A program made the position numbers and the translations under genes. Below the pieces are notes generated by a model. That model was given only the letters and a program-made list of their open reading frames with translations. It searched no databases and had not been told where the DNA came from. From Orobanche coerulescens (Eukaryota > Streptophyta > Magnoliopsida > Lamiales > Orobanchaceae): a stretch of 64,000 nucleotides of DNA. The stretch is taken from positions 35,975,501-36,039,500 of the forward strand of contig CM065804.1 in the NCBI GenBank assembly GCA_033398695.1. The letters run 5' to 3'. Each line of letters opens with the position of its first letter. Positions within the stretch are counted from its first letter, which is position 1. Of the stretch, positions 58,871 through 64,000 are shown piece after piece.

Positions 58871-59150
58871 TCACTAATAGTAAAGAGATAAATTTACCAC
58901 TAGAAGGGGGGTTGAACAGTGGTACTGCGGAATATCGAACTTTCTCACGAATAAAAGAAAATTGTGCGGAAAGTAAAAGACTCAAAGATTTATAGAGATT
59001 CGTCAACTTGCCTACGTCCTCTCTCTGACTTCTTTTTCTATTGGCTAAAGAATCAACCACACACTTGTCTCATCTTCAATCGGTCCGAGCACAACAACCG
59101 TTACAACCGCTTGTCTTCTATTGGTCTGTTGTGCGGCGATTTATACGCCT
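58871..59150 (-). repeat. fragment of a Sirevirus-like LTR end
   Basis: The minus strand reads CTGTTCAACCCCCCTTCTAG near 58893-58912, the same U5 terminus as in F (55195-55214). The neighbouring text has a similar CCGCA and TTTCTT context. The rest of the LTR is not recognisable. Confidence 0.5.
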
Positions 59151-59430
59151 CGACGGCGATCGATAACATGGTCGAGCGACCGAGTCCACAACCGAACAAG
59201 CTACGGCGAACTTGCCCAAACGAAGATAACAGACCTCCGTCGAGTATCCAGTGATCGACTCCTAAGGCGATCGCCTTTTGTCACCTAGCGATCGACCCTG
59301 GTGCCCGACCAAAGACGACCGACCTATGCCACGGTCAAGGCCATCGTCCGTCAAAGTCTACAAAGACTGGATCTCAAAGTAGGGCCCATGTGCAGATCCG
59401 CGAAAGGCGCCGCAGAACATGGATCATTGA
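59151..59430 (+). repeat. diverged fragment of an element C-type LTR
   Basis: Rich in CGATCG and CGACC (GGCGATCGAT, AGGCGATCGCC, AGCGATCGACC). It keeps the order GGTCAAGGCC ... CATGTGCAGATCCGCGAAAG, as in the C LTR at 6356-6405. It is truncated at 59430 by the LTR of J, so J or a rearrangement cut it. Confidence 0.55.
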
Positions 59431-60517
59431 TGTAACACCCCCAGATCCGACCGGGAATATTACAGCGCCGTGGGCCCCGAGATGGAACCCACAAGGCTGA
59501 AGGAAATTTTCGCAAATATTTACAAACGTCCAAGAGGCTATCGACGGTATTATCTATTTAAAACATTTGAAGACTATATAAAACTCATTTATCAAAGCCG
59601 TCGTAAAATCTCATTTGAAAGGATAAGGCCTGAAATGCCAGAACTCAACAGTTTAAAACATACGTTAAGCTATCGCTTATACGTACTGACAGGATAGATT
59701 TAGAAAATGATTGCCAAAGTAACCTAAGTTACCAGATACCAAAAGGCCATTTAAAAATACTCACGCAACGGATAAAGACAAACAATTAAAATACTCTAGC
59801 AGCGGAATACAACAACTGATCAGAAACTCAATACATAAATACATGTCCTAGCCAGTATCCCCCGGGAAGCTCATCTCTTCACGACCGCAACAAGCTCGAT
59901 ACTCCAAGAACCTAAAAAGGAATCCCACGACGGGGTCAGCCATAATATCCAACAATGATACCCCTCACATCACATTAATAATTACATACCAATGAGAATA
60001 CAACATAAGAATACGACCAACGTAATCTTACTGCCTAACTTTGCTTACTCAAGCAATTCTCATCAGAATAACTATTATCACATTTCACATCCTGTACTCG
60101 ATTAACCAATAAACTCGAACATAATATATGTATTGTACCTCAAACAATACTCAAGGTTCTCAAACTATCATAACCAACTAGCGATACGGAAACATACCAG
60201 TTCTGACCAATACGATCCCTCGAATAACATCATCAAATCCCAAGACGATAACCGATTGTCCATCAAAGACAAATACCAAAAGAAATATAGAACATACCTC
60301 GAGATACGAAATACCATTACCATCACGTCAGTCTAATCCGAGATCAGATCAACACAACATACGGACATGGTCCTAACACAAGACCTACAAATGCATACTC
60401 ATATGACAACGGTAATATGATCACAACAATAACGACAATGTATACTTATGGCAAACCCATAATATACATATGCACAACAACAATATATGGCAATCCGATG
60501 ATCCAGCGTTCACTGCC

Positions 60518-60630
60518 TAGATCCCCCGATGATCCCGTCAGACCAACCCGAGGTGGAAAACCCGTCCGTTGATCCAGCACACGCTAGCATAGATCCCCCG
60601 ATGATCCCGTCGGACCAACCCGAGGTGGAC
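60518..60630 (-). repeat. duplicated GC-rich module in J LTR
   Basis: TAGATCCCCCGATGATCCCG followed by TCRGACCAACCCGAGGTGGA occurs twice, 73 bp apart. It occupies the same place as the GGCC/GGACC modules of B, D and G. Confidence 0.75.
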
Positions 60631-61375
60631 ATACAACAAAAATGCACAAATGCATATAACAATGATACACAATACATGACAACAACGATACACGCATGTA
60701 TCACAACATGATCGATATGAAATGACAAAAGTGATTAGAGTACTTGCCCCGAGTCCTTCGAGAGCAATCTCGATGTCCAGACCATCACGAATCATTATTC
60801 TGAATATTCGACGATCCGAAATGTCACGGATGGTAAATAATTCACGCCTTTGTCTATACCATGATGTATCCTCGATACCAAGTATGCCAACAAGAATGTA
60901 AATCATATACATTATGATTTAATTTCCAACACTCGAATATAACTTATAATCCCAAATCTCCTGTGATTATGATTTATAAACATTGCTATACGAATTATAA
61001 ACGAATGAAACTGAAACCATTCAATAAATATTATAAACTGAGCAAGTAATAACTTGCCTCGATACCGATACGACGATGATGAAGTCGCTACCAAATCCAT
61101 TGTCGTCATCTACAAGTTCCTCGGTCCCGACCAAAGCAATTCACGAACATCCTCGAACACGACCGCAGCATACGGTTATAAACACCGATCAATAAACTCA
61201 ACCTATTACAATAATCGATAAACAACAAGTTCGACAATAATCAACAATCGATAAAACCAATTCACAAACCCAACGGCTCAACAATATCTCGGTTAACCAC
61301 AAGTCTGATCAAACCAACTTAAACGATCACGAATTTAGAATCACAACAAGAAAATACTGCACTTTCTGCCTTCTT

Positions 61376-61462
61376 AGCGCACGTTAATCACTTAACGTAG
61401 CGTGCGCTAAGTTGCTCCCATTAGCGCGCGTTAGGCAGTAAGCTTAGCGTGCGCTAATGACA
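61376..61462 (-). promoter_or_regulatory. second, short palindrome array in J LTR, downstream of the TATA box
   Basis: Four sites: TTAGCGCACGTTAA, GTAGCGTGCGCTAAG, TTAGCGCGCGTTAG and TTAGCGTGCGCTAATG. On the minus strand they lie about 670-750 bp after the TATA box, so they would be transcribed in the leader. Confidence 0.72.
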
Positions 61463-62148
61463 TGCACTTGCATGTATTGCGGATACCGATCAACATATGA
61501 CGATTATCAAGAACACTAAGTGATCCAAAACCATGTTCATAGCTATCAAATAATGAAATCCAATATCCTTTAACATATAGGTAATCATCCGACTCTTAAT
61601 TCAAGTCATATATTCATATTTCATCTTTCTTAATATCCACAACATAAACACCAAGAACTCATAATCATGCCTTGTTCACCATTATATGAAGAAAACAACA
61701 ACAACAACATCAAAGATCCGAATTGAAGGAAGACATTGGCCAACATATCTCTTTGAAGATAAACAACACATTCGAAACCATCCAAATCATATCAATACTC
61801 ATAACTCGGTAACCAATCTCATAATCATACTTATCAACTTGTTTATATGATAATCATTAACTCAAGAACATCAATCTTCAATCCAAAACGAAATCCAAAG
61901 GTGAAGAACTATTACCTTGTATAGACGAACCATGAAGGAGAACAATCACTTCATTCCAAGAATCATCAATAACTTCAAGAACAAGACTTTAATTCATGAT
62001 CCCCAGCTTAATCTTGTTAAAGATCATCATCTCTCAGTGTTTCTGTACCTCGAGTACCTCCCAGGGCTCTCTCTATCGAGTGAAAGGAAAGAAGTGGACG
62101 AAATGCTTCATAACACCCTCCTGTCCCTTTTTATAAAGTGTATTACTA

Positions 62149-62643
62149 GCGTGCGCTAAACCTTATGTTTAGCGTGCGCTACGGCCTTAGCGTGCGCTAA
62201 CCGACTTTTGTTAGCGTGCGCTATCGCAATCCAGAGGCTACTGTCTGGCTTCGTACAATGACTTACGTACGTAATGCCCATGCATTAGCGTACGTAAATG
62301 CCTATATTTAGCGTACGCAAGTGTTCTTACATAGCGTGCGCTAATCATAGTTGACTTGATTGCCTGTATGCTCCGAAGACTGGTCCACACGCCGAAAGTG
62401 CTGATGAGGATAAGATTCCTTTTCGTCCGATATACAGTTAGCGTGCACTAATAAACATGCATTAGCGTGCGCTAACACTACATTACAACGTCTGTTGACT
62501 TATCAGAACGTGCGCCGAAAGTGGCCTGGTCCACACGTAGATTCCTTCCGATCTGACTGCATTAGCGTGCGTTATCTTATATCCGTAGCGTGCGTTAAAC
62601 CTGCACGATAGCGTGCGCTACTCATGATTATTAGCGTGCGCTA
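62149..62643 (-). promoter_or_regulatory. mixed palindrome array in J LTR
   Basis: About 14 sites. Most are TTAGCGTGCGCTAA, but 62263-62320 holds TTACGTACGTAA, TTAGCGTACGTAAA and TTAGCGTACGCAAG, which combine the two motif types in one palindrome. The array ends about 10 bp upstream (minus) of the TATA box at 62130-62140. Confidence 0.85.
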
Positions 62644-62879
62644 ATAATGTTACACTTAGCCATATTTAGCTATTTTTGTCCAACGTCTCGACATATTAGA
62701 TACGTATACATGACGTACTATATCCTCTAATACAATTATCGACCAAGTATGACAATTATACCGATACTGACATCTCAATCCTTCATTTATTTTATCTATA
62801 CTGTACAGATTTCACACTGTACAATATAACTCGGATAAAATAATATTAAACAGCGGTAGTAGAAATTTCGGATATTACA

Positions 62880-64000
62880 TAATACACCACTTAAAATAAG
62901 TTTCGTCCTCAAAACTTGCAATCCGTCATAGAAAAATCAACAAACTGTTCAACCAAAATATTCCGAAACCATCACAACAACGACCAATCATCATCATTTA
63001 ACGAATACCCAAAACAACATACTTACCAATGCGCAAAGTTGACGATCTCTTGAGATACTAGCAAGTGACCTCACTGTACAGTCTCAATACGCTTACAATC
63101 ACAATTCCTTGAGCCTCAACAAAAATATAACATCTTTGGAAGAAATATTCTATCCGTTTCAAATCCTGTCTGCTTGATTACACAATCAAGTCCAAATCCT
63201 GATACAAATCAATAATACACGATACATATGTGAAACAACTGCTCAAAACGACATAAATTCCGAAACATCGACACAAAATCTGAACGCTCATATGATCACC
63301 AACAATGTTCATCCAATAAATTAACCGAGAATATCATCGACATGATAAACTCCGATACGACCAATCCAAAGGTCAAAACATAATCGAGAATATCATCAAC
63401 ATGATAAACTCCAATATAACCAACGAACGATCAACGATAATCGAGAATACCTTCACTCGAGAAGCCCCAACACGGTGATCACAGAACCACAGAAACAGAT
63501 ATACGAAAGAATAACATTCTAAAAATGACACACCAATCACGTGCAGTGGATCTCAATAAACATACCCGACTGGTGAACATATCCCTCGGCATACGAACAA
63601 CCAATCACAAATCGACGAACATACCCAATCATAGATGGAGTGGGAACGACCACTCAATATCCAAAACAATCAGCATGGGGGCACCATGCCCAAATCTACA
63701 CTTACAAAGAAACCATTTAAAAACATTATGGTAGCGCATACGTCCCAGTTTCACAAAACCCGAAGTTCCAAAATTACATCCTGTGCATGAATTCTACATC
63801 ACGCATCATGTTCTTCTTATCCGATCAATCAACCGATCATCCCTGGGTAACCAACTACCATACTGAAGTTCGAATCTTTATTCATCGTTCCATACTGACA
63901 TCTTATCCAGTTCGTGAGTCACACACAAAACTTCACCATGATATGCATTATGCACTAAATGCGTATGTATATCAGTCACATTTTCAAAACCAGTTTGAAA
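62880..64000 (-). other. element J interior next to its 3' LTR, no coding sequence recognised
   Basis: The minus strand keeps AGGACGAAACTTATTTTAAG next to the LTR, the counterpart of the GGGACGAAACTT block that follows the pol stop in B, D and G. No chromodomain-like tail or other pol domain is readable in the 1.1 kb seen. CGAGAATATCATCRACATGA occurs twice (63329 and 63383). J may be non-autonomous, or may have a long 3' untranslated region. Confidence 0.5.

Larger units (their letters stand above)
59431..62879 (-). repeat. element J 3' LTR, unusually long Ty3-type LTR
   Basis: About 3.45 kb in plus view, TGTAACACCCCC to CGGATATTACA, the same termini as B and D. From the U3 side: palindrome array 62149-62643, TATA box (TTTATAAAAAG, minus) at 62130-62140, a GT donor-like site near 61915, a short second array at 61376-61462, donor-like GGCAAGT sites near 61055 and 60746, a duplicated GC-rich module (60518-60630) and acceptor-like TTTTTAG near 59910. 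The flank at 59426-59430 is ATTGA; the other flank is outside the window. Confidence 0.82.

Noticed and set aside
60510..60912. Minus-strand frames in the J LTR with duplicated GWSDGIIGGS peptide
   Set aside because: The peptide repeat reflects the duplicated GC-rich DNA module, which also occurs in other LTRs in unrelated frames.

Overview
This window is plant nuclear DNA made almost entirely of LTR retrotransposons. I found no host gene, rRNA, tRNA, CRISPR array or bacterial feature. The evidence for a plant is: primer-binding sites matching initiator tRNA-Met (TGGTATCAGAGC type), chromovirus-like Ty3/gypsy polyproteins ending in a chromodomain-like segment, and Sirevirus-like Ty1/copia elements with a third ORF and a CAAAAAGGGGGAGAT polypurine tract. 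The density of nesting suggests pericentromeric or other heterochromatic DNA of a flowering plant. I cannot name the species. Elements are lettered A-J here for reference only.

Left block (1-31131). At 1-985 there are two truncated Ty3 LTRs in opposite orientation and a scrap of integrase. Element A is a decayed plus-strand copia element (gag 1026-2282, pol 25112-28440, third ORF 29160-31131). Element B, a minus-strand Tekay/Del-like Ty3 element (2283-25106, duplication ACATG), is inserted in A. Element C, a plus-strand gag-only non-autonomous element (6026-19699, duplication CGGAT), is inserted in the RNase H/integrase region of B. Element D, another minus-strand Tekay-like element (9445-18637, duplication CGACC), is inserted in the 3' LTR of C. 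All three duplications are intact, so the order A, then B, then C, then D can be read directly.

Middle block (31132-47952). Element E is a minus-strand chromovirus of a different lineage with short (~970 bp) LTRs. It is split by element G (35139-44447, plus strand, duplication CCTGT). G is the youngest complete element: its two LTRs differ at only about 20 sites by eye, but it carries three in-frame stops and one frameshift. E has no target-site duplication and joins two different copia elements, so it probably marks an old recombination or deletion. Its 5' leader contains a 311-bp hairpin MITE sitting in a (TA)n tract.

Right block (47953-64000). Element F is a Sirevirus-like copia element with gag, pol, third ORF, polypurine tracts and 3' LTR, but its 5' end is missing. 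It is followed by fragments: a Tekay LTR end, a reversed copia RNase H piece, an unclassified AT-rich repeat holding a solo LTR (H, duplication TCCTA), and LTR scraps. Element J then begins: a minus-strand Ty3-type LTR of about 3.4 kb whose interior runs off the window.

The most unusual signal is regulatory. LTRs of several distinct Ty3 families (B, D, G, J) and of a Ty1 element (F) carry arrays of 6-16 short palindromes, TTAGCGTGCGCTAA or TTACGTACGTAA and hybrids of the two. Each array lies directly upstream of the TATA box, which in D and G sits inside a hairpin palindrome. Element C instead is strewn with CGATCG. The Tekay-like LTR leaders also share candidate splice donors and an acceptor. 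A caution: many differences between LTR pairs fall on CAG/CTG trinucleotides and look like consensus errors, so some frameshifts listed here may not be real.
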